Of a DNA stretch of 64,000 nucleotides, positions 1 to 11,700 are shown in pieces. This DNA comes from Bolinopsis microptera (taxonomy: Eukaryota; Ctenophora; Tentaculata; Lobata; Bolinopsidae), in the NCBI RefSeq assembly GCF_026151205.1, contig NC_087076.1, positions 17,331,919-17,395,918 of the forward strand, written 5' to 3'. Numbering within the stretch: the stretch's first letter is position 1; each line of letters starts with the position of its first letter. A program made the translations under genes and the position numbers. Below the pieces are notes generated by a model. That model was given only the letters and a program-made list of their open reading frames with translations. It ran no database searches and was not told the origin of the DNA.

Positions 1-44
1 TTGTGATAATTTTAAAAAGTGACTTCATGAGAAGTCGGAGGTAC

Positions 45-122
45 CTCGTTCTTAACGCTGTAGACCCGGTTTCGCGTCGTGTATTGTTTGGCGGGTGGGG
101 GTGCTGGGGCCGCCCTGTGCGG
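45..122 (-). CDS. Candidate proline-rich exon, possibly a downstream Abi exon
   Basis: A 26-codon open stretch on the minus strand lies between an acceptor (CTGCAG just above position 122) and a donor (GAG|GTACCT at 45/44). It encodes a Pro/Ala-rich piece (PHRAAPAPPPAKQY then TTRNRVYSVKNE). It is more GC-rich than its surroundings and lies downstream of the Abi exons on the same strand. Abi proteins carry a proline-rich middle region, so it could be one of that gene's exons. The last clear Abi exon ends in phase 1 and this one appears to start in phase 0, so at least one further exon would have to lie between. The assignment is weak. Confidence 0.3.
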
Positions 123-2021
123 CTGCAGTTTTAGTGACTGACGGATTTTAGATATTGTTAAAGTGGGGTAATTGAGCAGCTTGTCAGCTCTGAACAGAAT
201 TTTACCCAATTTGTTAGAGCTGCAAACATCTGCAGTCAGACAGAGGAGATTGTGATTTGTATGGTCTGGAATAAGAACAGTTTGTTATCTGCTAAGAGTT
301 GGAATCATATTAAATCAGAGCATTGGGCAGTAAACTGATCACATTCGACAGGTGTTATATCGATCTAGGCTGTAAATTGATAGGCGATAGATCAACATTT
401 TATAGAATAGATCGACATGCATGTAGGGTCGTAGGGACCTGGAACATAGACTTAAAGTACTACTTACAGTGAATGTTTGAAGAATTTGTCATGCAAATCA
501 GTACAATATATAATATTGAGATGAACGATTTGGAGAGAGGTTTTGCGACAAGCCCAAAAGTCTTTATCTTGATAACAGTTTTAGTGTACAGCTGATACGT
601 AATTAAAAACGAGAAACATTTAAATATGTTTGACATGCATGGCCCCCCCAAGCGAGGTTATGGTTGAATGGGTTTGTGTATAAGAACAAAGTCCATTTCA
701 CCCTAGCACCAAGCATCATGTTCTAATAGTGAGATAACGGGAGATAACCAATACCAAGATGGCATCTACATCGGTCAATTAAACAGTCAATTAAACCGAT
801 AAAATCAACCATACTGCTTGCTGGATACTACAATTAATACATCGTTATAATAATATGTCGAATTTAAAAACGGCTGCAAGATAAGCTGCGAGGTAAGCAT
901 CCCCTGAAAGATTTACGTCCAGCTACTGTGTGTTGAGGAAAGGCTAGCATATTGCATATAATAATATGTATGACACCTGAGGAACAAAAGCTAGCCCAGG
1001 GAGAACTGCATGCTTTCCAGTGCAAGCAAAGCATGGACAGAATGGAACATATCGGAGCCCATCTGTCCTCCACCGAGAATAAAACGAAGTTACTGATCTG
1101 ACGTTAATCAAGGCTAATTAAATATTGGGCTGAGAAGTTGGACAAAAGGGAGGAGTTAGAATCAAGATGCGATTAATCTGTGTGTTCACTAGTTGTACTA
1201 CTAAAGTTGATAGAACTAGCACCATTAATCAGGGAATCTGAGGGAGTATTACATAATTACGGTACAATTCCACACACACGAGGAACATTGAGACATGCAG
1301 GAGTACGACACGGTTTGCTTTTATATCGGGAACCTACAGATAGGCTTCGTTTGACGGTGGCAACAGGTTTTGAGGAGGCTGGTGCCCCACTACTCTTAGT
1401 GTCGCTCTGAAAGTTACACAGTTACACAGCTCTGTGCATATACAAATATAGCACATGTGAAACTCGAGTTTGTCTGCATCGCAAGCTACATGTATTAAAA
1501 GTTAAGCATGGATGCTGCACCCACAAATAATGTCGAAGAGGACACCTTGCATGGTTTTGAATGCCAACTCGACACTAATGTATCTGAACACCGTATATCA
1601 TGCTGTGTGATACAGACACACACCTTTGAAGAGTTGAGGGAGGTGAGGGAGGTGAGAGAGCCGTATCGGTTAAGTGCCGGGCTCTTAGGTTGTCTGATAT
1701 CTATAGAACTGGCAGAAAGACGCGTGTCTCTTGCTTGTAATGAGCTGTGATCTGAAATATATACAAATTTAAAAAGGCTGTCAGCTGAAAAGTACTTAAT
1801 GATATAAAAGTATTAAATATGATTTAAGCATTTAAAATTGTAGACATGATCCCTTATATAATTAATAAATTCAATATATTATGAAATTTAAGATATACGG
1901 TTAAAATGAAATCATAAAATTCATACCGATTTTTGATCATTTAAATTGACTAATTTGCAATTAACAACACTAGGTATAATATATAGATTTGAAATAGATT
2001 TTGCATAAATAACAAACATAC
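123..2021. other. Presumed intron/intergenic DNA downstream of the Abi exons
   Basis: No convincing exon was found on either strand. Short open stretches at 460-651, 864-1073, 1180-1410 and 1508-1750 lack splice or composition support. A short GAGGTGAGG tandem lies near 1635-1655. Confidence 0.4.
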
Positions 2022-2939
2022 TCGAATTAGGGACAGGTGATAAAGCAGAAGTGGCAGTAACAAATGATTTGTTACTGCTTCCCGTACTTTGAAGAGACTG
2101 CTGCGACCTTGATTTGGGTACGCTGGGCTCAACATACATAGACTCCTCGTCTGCTCCATCAAATTCATTCAAACCTGCACCCAATCTGTCATACTTATTG
2201 TAGTTCAGTTTCTCCCAGATAACATTTTTCCTCCCCAAAAATTCGTTGTTTGGAAGGGTGTTGTTATCAGGAAGGGTTAATCTGGGCTGACTGTTAGTAA
2301 GGTGGGCAGCGGGAAATCTTAAGTGGAGCTCATTTCTGAGACTATAACATGAGGATATTTCTAATGATGCAGATGCTGTAACCGTCATGTTTTCAATTTC
2401 TTGCAGTTTGTCCACTTGGTCATCTAAAAGTTGTTGAAAACAGCCCGCTAAATTGTAGATTCTTTTGCTGACATCAACCAAACAGGATACAGCTTTTGAT
2501 CTTGCTTCTTTTGCAAGGTCAACTCTGAAAAAGAAAAGTTCAGGTCATTACCCTGCTCAAGCATACCAAAGCTCATGCAAAAATGTCAGACATTTTAGAA
2601 AAAATTTGCGTGTTACAAGAAAAAGAAAGTTATATAGATACGATACCACATGAATAGTGAGAATAACACCTAAAATGGACGCGGTAGGAAAATTGCAAAA
2701 CAACAGACAAGTCTTTACCTGTGTTCTACTTTGTCCAAGTAATCCTGCTGGTACATGTCTGCAACATTGGCCATTTCATCTTTCGCAAGAAGCAGCTGCT
2801 TTCGATATTCAGGAATCTCCTCCGCTGCATTAACAAAGACTACATCTTTATTTGGCAAGGGTTGGTCTACTCCGTTTGTTGTGCAATCTTCACTTTCAAC
2901 TTCACAGACTTGCTCTTCTTCATCTTTTGAGACCATCAT
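2022..2939 (-). CDS. Abi: Abl-interactor (Abi)-like protein, N-terminal exons
   Basis: Two exons join cleanly in phase: 2720-2939 (strictly 2719, donor AG|GTAAAG) and 2022-2524 (acceptor TTTTTCAG, donor CGA|GTATGT). The start is ATG at 2939. The first exon has an acidic leader, then a segment starting EEIPEYRKQLLLAKDEM. The second continues with VDLAKEARSKAV and NLAGCFQQLLDDQVDKLQEI. This matches the N-terminal helical (WAVE-binding/HHR) region of Abi1/Abi2: an EEIP start, a long amphipathic helix, then an N-(A/L)-(A/L)-x-x-(Q/L)LLD-Q-x-x-x-L core. Abi proteins are subunits of the WAVE/SCAR complex that controls Arp2/3 actin assembly. After the helix comes a Ser/Pro-rich linker (SQQSLQSTGSSNKS). 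The usual C-terminal SH3 domain is not seen and should lie beyond the left edge. The family call is good; the exact exon set is incomplete. Confidence 0.78.
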
Positions 2940-4608
2940 AGAACATTATATATTGGTGCTACCTAGAATTGAAGTAAAAATTACACCTCAATGTTTTGTT
3001 GAAATCTAACATATAACTTGGATCAAATTAGAGTCTCATAAAATAGCTTGTGGAGAGGGTGGGAGAACAAAATGCAGCCACCTATAAATTGCTAAAGTGC
3101 CCAGATGAGATTAAGCTTTCTAATCTCAGACAACTGATTTTAATGGTTCCATCTTCGGCAAGAGTTTGCAAGGCATGTGGACTAAGTGGGTCGAGAGTAC
3201 TAAGTGGGTTGAAAATTTTCAACTGAACTCAATGAAACAAGAAATTTCAATGAAACAAGAAATTTAATTTTAGCACATTTTACAGAATAAAAAGATGTAA
3301 AACAATTCATAAAATATAATGCCCATTTGGTGTAAAGATAATGACATCAAGAAAATGAGGCAATCGACTGAGTAGGATGGGTTGAAGGGAAGTAAAGTGA
3401 CAAGGAATTGAGTGATGTAATAATGATCTTTATTATAGGTCACCTATGGAAATATGTTCAAGATAGCGAAAAGCAGTGATCAGTGATGCTGTTATCAATG
3501 AAACTAATAAATCAATCAATGAAACTAATAAATCAATGTTTTAGCTCATTTTACAAAGTCAAATATTTAAAACAATTAAAATTGTATAGTGCTCAATTTG
3601 TAAATGACTAGTTGATCTTTGCTATTGGAAGTTTGTCAAGGACTGGCAGCTAGCGGGGCAAGGAATGCACGGGCTTAGGGGCTTTTGTGCACACCAGAAC
3701 ACTAGCTCGGTAGATTTTTGGAAACTAGAAGGACTGAAAACTAAAATTGTTTTTGATGGAGGCTGAGGCATGTTTTTGAGAGGGACGGTATAATAGCTTG
3801 TGGTAACAACTGGCCTTTACTTTAATAGGATGAAGTTTTAGTTTTAGGACAGGAAGAAGGCATTAAGAAGATTTGCTCTTTGTTTACAAGGCAGAATATA
3901 AGCTATGTTGGTTATAATATGTATCAATATCTAGATCTTCGTTTATCAATTTTCACTAAATGGGTTTAAAATTTTAATAGGGAGGGAAATTCATCAACTT
4001 TATTAAGTACCTATCAAAAATAAATCTTATATCAATGTAATATATTAAAAATCATAATCCTAAGTCTAATAATAAATCTGTTAAAAACACTTTCTCACTA
4101 CACTGCGCTCACACACGTTAGTAAGACAAAGGAAAATGCACACCCAGCTAATTTTCAATTTCAAGATAATCATTTTGGATGTGTGGACCCTAGGGTAGAC
4201 TTAATGTCAAAATTTAGATTAGAGCATTCGAAATCTTTGTTTGTCCAATCAAGATCAGCATGGTTATGCTGGTTGACGAGCAGTGATTGCTTCATCCTAG
4301 ACTTCAGGCAGGCCACACTTAGACAGTAGTCACGTATACCATCACTATCATCTCTTAAGATAGACCAGGATGGTTGGTCGCTGGTGGAAATCGTTATTGT
4401 GGATTAAATTTGTGTTTGACTGAAAGGAAAGACTGTCATAATATCATGGATCAGATTGGTTCCACCAGCATTTAGTAGTACAAATCATTCCCCTGAGCAA
4501 CGTTTCCCGCTCATTGAGCCAGGTGAGAATGAGTGCTGGTGAATATGAATGTAAGTATGGGGTACTCTAATTGCTGCTATAAAAGCTTAAATTTATTTTA
4601 TTTATGAT
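2940..4608. other. Intergenic DNA upstream of Abi
   Basis: AT-rich, with no gene seen. It contains two short direct duplications: CAATGAAACAAGAAATTT units near 3229-3268 and CAATGAAACTAATAAAT units near 3493-3536. The Abi promoter should lie near 2940-3100, but no TATA box or initiator stands out. Confidence 0.4.
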
Positions 4609-4740
4609 CTAGGGAGTAGCTAAGGATCCATTGGATCTATGTGATCTCCTCAGTCAACTCAGTCGAATGATAGGAAACTTGATTGAGGGTTAAATGAGGA
4701 GGGGTACCTGTTAAAGTTCAAGAAACTTCCTAGGATCTGG
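4609..4740 (+). repeat. Headless SINE tail (same family as 5944-6180)
   Basis: The stretch starting CTAGGGAGTAGCTAAGGATC is near-identical to 6028-6130, including GATAGGAAACTT and AAGTTCAAGAAACTTCCTAGGAT. The tRNA-like head is absent here, so this is a 5'-truncated copy. It has about 25 extra bases (GATTGAGGGTTAAATGAGGA and following) that the other copy lacks. Confidence 0.75.
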
Positions 4741-5660
4741 AGGTATATCGAAAGAGTGCAAGCAATTTGTCAACAGATTACCAGATCTCATAGCCAGAAA
4801 GAGGAATACAGAAAGGAGGTACTGTGATGTAGTAAGGAATGTAAGAACGAGGATAAGATTTGCTATGCTAAGAACAACTTTTAGCTTATCGCTCTTCGTG
4901 GGTACAGATGAAAAAAGATTGACATCAAATATGAGACCCCTCTATCAGAAGTCTCGTACAACCTCATCCTTTACTTATTTACCTCATCCTTTACTTCACC
5001 TACAACCTTTTTTTGATAAACATTAACATCACATTTCACGTTTGCTCCCTAGCAAAATAAATAATAAAAATATTTAATATTTTCCAGAAAGTTTTTAACT
5101 GTCAATATGAGTAAATAATTAAAAGCACATTTGATCCAACTAGATTTACAAAATCTCGTTTGGCAGCGCACTTGGCACTATCAACTTGTGTGCGGCAGGA
5201 CTGCCACAGCGTGAGGCAAGTTATGCAATATGCACTGCACTGAAATCAAAGAACAATTTTTATTTTATATATGCTATTCGTAGGATGAGCGAGGAATAAA
5301 TAAAAATAAATGATTATCACGCACATAATATGTTGCGTTGCTCTAGCCAAAGCCTTTTTGATTGTAGAAGCACGCGCGCGTAGTACTCAAATGCGCATGA
5401 TTAGGCGAAAGCGCTGCGCATGTGCTTTTGACCATTGTTAATGATCTGGCCCGGTGCGCGCTACTTCGTAGCTCGTGCCATCGAGAAGAAAGCGGCGCGC
5501 GCTACTTTGAAGAAATTTAGACGAGTAACATCCGTCAAATGTGCTTTTGCGCCACTGCGGGCGCGCTTGTTTCACAAGTAAAGGGAGGCGGGCGCGCGCC
5601 ACTGCAAGTGCAAGGGCTCTGGATAGATAAAATATATGCTTAAAGAGTGACGGGAAAGAA
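4741..5660. other. Intergenic DNA with a GC-rich, CpG-rich patch
   Basis: No gene is supported. From about 5340 to 5600 the sequence turns GC-rich, with repeated GCGCGC and GCGCATG words, unlike its AT-rich neighbours. It may be a degraded mobile element or a CpG-rich regulatory patch. The open frame at 5438-5722 on the minus strand is composition-driven and is not called. Confidence 0.4.
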
Positions 5661-5689
5661 GCACGTTTTAAAAGAAAAAAAGAAAAAAA

Positions 5690-5791
5690 GGGGGGACCCC
5701 TTGTAGTATATAGCTGGGACACCTCACAGCAAGTAGACCAAAGTGGCTATTGCTGTGAGGTGTTCAAGCTACATGGGTTTGGGGTCCCCCC
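5690..5791. repeat. Palindromic MITE, copy 1
   Basis: The ends are GGGGGGACCCC and GGGGTCCCCCC. The interior also pairs with itself (GACACCTCACAGCAA against TTGCTGTGAGGTGTT). Flanking A-rich and T-rich runs (AAAGAAAAAAAGAAAAAAA and its complement) extend the inverted repeat to about 5666-5812. A related copy lies at 19329-19443, which shows it is a dispersed family. Confidence 0.75.
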
Positions 5792-5943
5792 TTTTTTTTC
5801 TTTTTTTTTCCAAAGTATGAGTAATTCGTGATGAATATTTTCTTGAGAATTTTTTTAGATGATAGAGAAACTGGCTCTGCCCTGTCTCACTAAATTCAAC
5901 CACCTGCCATGAAAAATAACAACAACCAAATAAAGTTTAATGA

Positions 5944-6180
5944 ATGAGGTGCTAGGTGGCCTAGTGGTTAGAGTATCTGCCTTCTGCGCAGAATGTTCAG
6001 GGTTCGAATTCTAGTGTCACCTAGTCTAGGGAGTAGCTAAGGATCCATTGGATCTATGCGATCTCCTCTGTCGACTCAGCCGAATGATAGGAAACTTAAT
6101 AAAAAGTTCAAGAAACTTCCTAGGATACCCCTTCAGTGCATACAGAAAACATAGTGCTATTAACTATTATTATTAAATGA
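5944..6180 (+). repeat. tRNA-derived SINE
   Basis: The head (about 5948-6021) has an RNA polymerase III A box (TGGCCTAGTGGTTAGAG), a B box (GGTTCGAATTC) and an anticodon arm TCTGC-CTTCTGC-GCAGA, which would read as an Arg(UCU)-like tRNA. The acceptor stem is imperfect (GGTG/CACC only), so it is not a functional tRNA. A family-specific body follows, shared with 4609-4740, and then an ATT-rich tail (ATTATTATTAAATG). Confidence 0.8.
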
Positions 6181-6515
6181 TTATATACGATCAACAAAGA
6201 ATATTTCCTCAAGTTTACTTCTAGTTACCTAATTCGTGGTTCAAGCTCTTATTTTATTTAAGGTTAAAGGAATGTAAAATAAAACTTATTGTTTCAATAA
6301 TGATTTCACTTCTATTTAGTATTTCTAGAAAACTCATTATTTCGCTGTTTTCTCAATTCTACATTCATTACTGTTTGTGTAGTAAGTTGATTAATGAAAC
6401 AAATTTTACTGAAAGGACTTTTACAAGGTTCTAAGGGGTGCCGTAAGTTTACACGTTGCCTTAACAGCTGATTGTTTTGACTTTTGCTGGCTGTTTGTTT
6501 TAACGTTTGCTGAGT
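6181..6515. other. Probable 5' UTR of the LINE and its flank
   Basis: No gene. The LINE's 5' end is not delimited; the composition shift near 6420-6515 (TTTTGCTGGCTGTTTG) probably marks its 5' UTR. Confidence 0.35.
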
Positions 6516-8744
6516 ATGGGTGACAACAACAAGAGTAACAAGAGAGCCTCATCTATCACCAATATGTCTCGGATTCCTTCCCCTGCGGACAAAAAGGCAA
6601 AGTCCCGAATCAAGAACAACACTCCAGGACCAGAGGCGAAGGGAAAGGATGTATCTTGTGAAACTATTGTTGTAGACAGTGATGTAACACCCCCAAAGTT
6701 TGACAGTTCACACAGGGACAAGACGAAATGTCCATGTAGTAAGTCAATATCGTCATGGAAGATTGACTGTGTAAAGTGCAAGCAATATTGGCACATAGAC
6801 TGTCTAACTATGAATGGACTCAACCAGAAAAATGTCAACAGCATGACCAATTGGCACTGCCCTTTTTGTTTGGTTTCACCAATCCCCACATTCGAAACTG
6901 CTGAAGATGTGTGTTATGTGTGTAGGAACACTCTGACACTTCAAAAATCTAACAGTCAGTGTGAGACTGCTATTGCCACAGAGAAGCTTAATACCATCAC
7001 AGCTTTTGGTGAAAAGCTTGCAAAGGTTGACTTTGACAGTCTAAACGACAGCATTGCTGCCATCCAGAACCTTGACCTCCATATCAAGCACCTACTGGTA
7101 AGTGACAAGGGCACTGCTCCAGCATGGGTTGAAGTGATGGAAGGAGATCTAAAGCAGCTGAAAACTTCAGTTGACTCTACACTCGGAAAGGTTTCTGAGT
7201 CTGATAGTGGCCTAACAGAACAGATTAAAGTGTTGAACAAGCAACTGCAGGACTTTTCTACTCCTCAAGTAAGTGCTCAATCTTCCTCCAAGACCAACGA
7301 TCTCATGGAAAAAATAGAGAAGAATCTGCAGGAGCTAAATTCCAAGCAGTCTCTGGAGACGAATCAGGAGCTAACAGCCATTAGACAGTCTTTGAACACT
7401 CTTGAGCAAAATTCTTTGGCTTCTTCTGACCATTTAAATGCCCAACTTACCAATTCTTCACTTGCCCCTGGCCCAGACCTAACAGCTAATGAGCATCTCA
7501 AATCAAGAGAAGAACCAGTTGTAGGCGCTATAGAAGAGTTTATCACCACAGAAGAGCAGGATCTTCTCCTCCTTGCCTGTCAATCACTTGACGAGGATTT
7601 TGTTGTGGAAGGAGCTCGTGCTGTGTATTCTCTGGGAGAACCATACAAGTATAATGGCTCCAAGTCACCCAATGGTCAGCTAGAGTCAACCAGCTTCTCC
7701 AAACTGATGGACAAAATCAATGGGGCATTCTGTAGTGGTGAGAAACCGAAGATCAATAGTCTGCTGATCAACCGCTTCAAAGAGGATGGCTCCCTACCAA
7801 AACATTCGGATGATGAAGCCACCATCCACCCCGAATCCGAAATTTTCACTGTGTCCATCGGAGGCCAGTGCAGCATCAAATTCTTTGACAAGAAGACGGA
7901 TGATATAGTCCTTGACCACCCATGTGTTCCAAGATCCATGTATCGCATGACACGAAGTAGCCAAGAGTATTACAGCCACTGTATCATGGATGGGGCAATA
8001 ACTGGTGGGGTCAGATACAGCCTAACTTTTCGTTCAGTTAGCTTCAGGAACAAGAACTCTACGTGCATCATAGGAGACAGTCATACAGGGGGGCTTAAGT
8101 TTGGGTCAGATGCCAGGAAATCGTTTGGACAATGGTTCCCTGGGAGGCAATATTTTGCACCAGTGGTTGACCAGATTGACCCATATGTCACATGTGGTTA
8201 TCGTAACGTTGTTTTGATGTGTGCGATTAATGATCTTAAAAAACCTGAGATCAAGAATACAGCTGATATTAAACGAAATGTATTTATTCCCTTTATTAAA
8301 AAGATTGAGAAAATTCATGCTATTAACCCTAAGGCACATGTATATGTTTGTCCAGCCCTGCCTACAAAGCTTGCTGAACTGAATAGAAAAGTTGTTTGCT
8401 TTAACCGCCTTATTCTGACAGAGCTGATCCCTTCAAATTTTGGTGTGACTTACGTTGATGGGTTCGGTGGGTTCTGTGATGATGCTGGGCTTCTTAGCCA
8501 ACAGTTCTCCAGAAACATCGGCCGAGACCAGCGACCAGATTATCTCCACCTTAACTGGAGGGGTACAGCTAAACTAGGCACTTTGATTCGTAACACAGTG
8601 CTTCTTAGAATGAATGGAGGAGTTGATAGAAGGAAAAGGAGAACAGACGAGGTTGATGGACGCTCATATCGGAACGTGTTGAGTGGGACGGGTTCTACTA
8701 CTGCTGCTGAGTCTCGACACCAGGATGGTTACCAGCCATTCTGA
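6516..8744 (+). CDS. LINE ORF1 protein: PHD-type finger plus SGNH/GDSL esterase
   Basis: An intact 742-codon frame; the ATG at 6516 starts MGDNNKSNKRASS. Near residues 70-115 is a PHD-like zinc finger (C-P-C..C-VKC..WHIDC..WHCPFC). A Ser/Gln-rich probable coiled-coil stretch follows. The C-terminal third is an SGNH hydrolase: block I CIIGDSHTGG, an Asn block in LMCAINDLKK, and the Asp/His pair in PDYLHLNWRG. Esterase domains in ORF1 are typical of CR1/L2-group non-LTR retrotransposons; the PHD finger in ORF1 also occurs in that group. The proposed role is RNA/nucleoprotein formation, with an esterase of unknown substrate. All catalytic blocks look intact, so the copy is young. Confidence 0.85.
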   Translation: MGDNNKSNKRASSITNMSRIPSPADKKAKSRIKNNTPGPEAKGKDVSCETIVVDSDVTPPKFDSSHRDKTKCPCSKSISSWKIDCVKCKQYWHIDCLTMNGLNQKNVNSMTNWHCPFCLVSPIPTFETAEDVCYVCRNTLTLQKSNSQCETAIATEKLNTITAFGEKLAKVDFDSLNDSIAAIQNLDLHIKHLLVSDKGTAPAWVEVMEGDLKQLKTSVDSTLGKVSESDSGLTEQIKVLNKQLQDFSTPQVSAQSSSKTNDLMEKIEKNLQELNSKQSLETNQELTAIRQSLNTLEQNSLASSDHLNAQLTNSSLAPGPDLTANEHLKSREEPVVGAIEEFITTEEQDLLLLACQSLDEDFVVEGARAVYSLGEPYKYNGSKSPNGQLESTSFSKLMDKINGAFCSGEKPKINSLLINRFKEDGSLPKHSDDEATIHPESEIFTVSIGGQCSIKFFDKKTDDIVLDHPCVPRSMYRMTRSSQEYYSHCIMDGAITGGVRYSLTFRSVSFRNKNSTCIIGDSHTGGLKFGSDARKSFGQWFPGRQYFAPVVDQIDPYVTCGYRNVVLMCAINDLKKPEIKNTADIKRNVFIPFIKKIEKIHAINPKAHVYVCPALPTKLAELNRKVVCFNRLILTELIPSNFGVTYVDGFGGFCDDAGLLSQQFSRNIGRDQRPDYLHLNWRGTAKLGTLIRNTVLLRMNGGVDRRKRRTDEVDGRSYRNVLSGTGSTTAAESRHQDGYQPF

Positions 8745-11700
8745 CTCCCCTGAGTAAAGAGGTATGCCTAGTCTGTGCGAAGTTCATTAACGTAGGACAA
8801 TTCATTGTTGAATGCTGTGAATGCGACTGCCCAATGCACCATAAGTGCTATACCAAATCCATTAACAATGACACATTATCTGACGATTTTTACTGTCCCA
8901 AGTGCGTACATTTAGCAGTTATTCGTTACAATCCATTTCGACTTGCATGCACTAATTTAAGTGATATTGAAAGTAGTGAAGTGGATGACACTATCATAAA
9001 AGTAGATCAAATACTAAATAACTGCGTATCGTACAATGTCAAGGAATTCAACAAAGCACTAGATAATCAAATGAATGAATTTTCATCGCTTCTCTTCCAA
9101 AACATCGACGGCAATAAGTCAAATTTCGACACTTTCGCTATTGAATCCCATAGGCTCACCAAGAAATTCTCGATCATAGCCTTAGCGGAAACAAATGAAG
9201 GTCCTGAATCCAGCAGTTTGTATCAATTAACTGGATACAACAGTTTCTACCAAAACACAATACCAGATAAAAAAAAGGGCACTGGAGTGGCTCTCTATGT
9301 TTGTGACACTCTTAGTGCCAGAGTAAACGGCAATGTATCCCATATCACTGAACATTTAGAAACTCTTTTTGTGGCCGTAAGTAGTACAACTTCCCCAGTA
9401 ACAGTTGGTGTAATGTACCGTCCTCCAAGTGGTAATGTCAATGTTGCACTATCTGAACTCTCTGACATCCTTGACAGTCTCCCCAAGTGTAGTTACCTAG
9501 CGGGTGATTTTAACATTGATTTACACGATAAGAATAGCACAATCGTACAACGCTATGAAGAAATACTATTAAGTAAAGGATTTTTCCCCCTAATTTCGTT
9601 AGCAACACATGAGAAACCAGGCTGCAAAGCATCCTGTATTGATAACATAATAACTAACGACGTAGAGAGTATAGTAGCTTCTGGAATACTGACTGACCGT
9701 ATATCACACCACTCACCCATCTTCCAAATCTTTGATAGAAACTTGGACTCTAGCAGAATTGACCTGAAATACAAACAGTATTATGATTACAACAAACCGA
9801 ATGTAAAAGCTTTTTTACAGACTCTGGAACATGATCTCAATAATAATGTTATCGACAATTTTACAACATTTCACGACATATTTAAGGACTGTATAGATAG
9901 AACTTGTAAGTTAGAAACCCCTAAATGCTCTAAAAGAACAGCACTGAACAACCCATGGATTACACCAGACCTTGTGGGCAAAATTTCATATCAGCACGAA
10001 CTTTACGATAAATGGGTAAAGGTCAGAAAAGTTAAATGTAAATTTGGGGAAATTGAAAATAAAGGGGGGACATGCCAATGCCCAATATGTTGCTCAAAAC
10101 GTGACAAGTATAAAAAATACAGTGACTGCAGGCGGAAGGTCAAAAAAGATCGCCGCAATGCTCAATCTAAGTTCTATGGTGGAAAATTTGCAGAGTTGCA
10201 CGGAAACAGTAAAAAGACGTGGGAATTAATTAACCAAATACGGGGTAAACGAAAACGACAAACCAAACCTCTATTTACTATCAATAATGAAAAAATTACT
10301 AATCGTAGGGTAATAGCTAATGAGTTTAATAAGTACTTTGTCTCCCTAGCTTCTAATCTTAACGAGGCATACAATGAAATCGGCGAACTATTAATTAATG
10401 GCATCCCCAGTATCTATGACTACCTACCAAAATCCAACACGACCAGTATTTACATGCATGATTGTACAATCGATGAAGTATGTAAAATAATATCAGAATT
10501 GAAAAATGGCAAATCGTCTGATATCCCAATACATGTTGTAAAAGCGTCATCCAGAATTATCGCCCCCCTATTATCTGTACTATACAATGAATGTTTGAAG
10601 GAGGGAATATTCCCGGACGATTTAAAGATTGGCAGGATCAGTCCCATATACAAGAAAGAAAATGAAGAATTACTTGAAAACTATAGACCAGTCTCTACCT
10701 TAGCCGTATTTGGTAAGTTATTCGAGAAAATTATATATAGTAGGCTATACAGCTTTTTCCAGTCACAAAATATGATCTATGAAAATCAGTATGGATTCCG
10801 TAAAAATCACTCTACTAGTCATGCCCTGAATTTCTCAGTGAATTATATAGAATCATGCCTTAATAAAAAGCAGCACGTGCTCGGAATATTCATTGATCTA
10901 AGCAAAGCATTCGATACCATCTCAGCTGACAAATTACTGAGTAAGCTAGATAATTACGGAATTCGAGGCAATGCCAACAAACTCATTGCTAGTTATCTCT
11001 CTAATAGATATCAATACGTCTCGGTCCTAGGAGAAGAGTCTGACAAGCTTCCAGTTCTCTTTGGAGTACCCCAGGGATCTTGTCTTGGTCCGTTACTATT
11101 TATTATTTATATCAACGACCTATATAGGGCAACTGAACTAGGCAAGTTCATTCTATTTGCTGACGATACAAATATATTTGTCGCGGATGAATGTAAGATA
11201 AAGTTATATGAACGAGCAAACCAAATTCTCAAACTGGTACAACTGTATATGAAATGTAATCTCCTGCATATTAACATTAAGAAATGCTGTTACATTCACT
11301 TTAAACCAACGAATAGAAAAAGCAAGGTAGAACATAATGAAGAAGAACACGTACTTACTCTAAACAATGTAGTAATAAAGCAAGTCAAAAAGGTGAAGTT
11401 TCTTGGTGTTATTATTGATGATCAGCTTAAATGGGATGCTCATATACGGTCGCTCAACACAAAGCTGAAATGTGAAAGTGGGAAAATTTGTAGAATACGG
11501 CACATTATTCCAGAAAAACTCTACAAAGAACTGTACTACACACTATTTGAATCACACTTGCGATTTGGGATATCAGTATGGGGTGGCCTTAGTAACAACA
11601 GGCTTGAACCAATATTTATCACTCAGAAGAAATGTGTTAGAATACTATTTGGTAACCGAGAGGCGTACTTAGAAAAGTTTAGAACTTGTGCTAGAACACG

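Noticed and set aside
5438-5722. 94-codon minus-strand frame in the GC-rich patch
   Set aside because: Low-complexity Ala/Arg/Leu composition from GC-rich repeats; it runs into the MITE; no splice or family support.
5948-6021. A genuine tRNA-Arg gene
   Set aside because: The acceptor stem pairs over only four bases, and the sequence continues into a repeat shared with 4609-4740; it is a SINE head.
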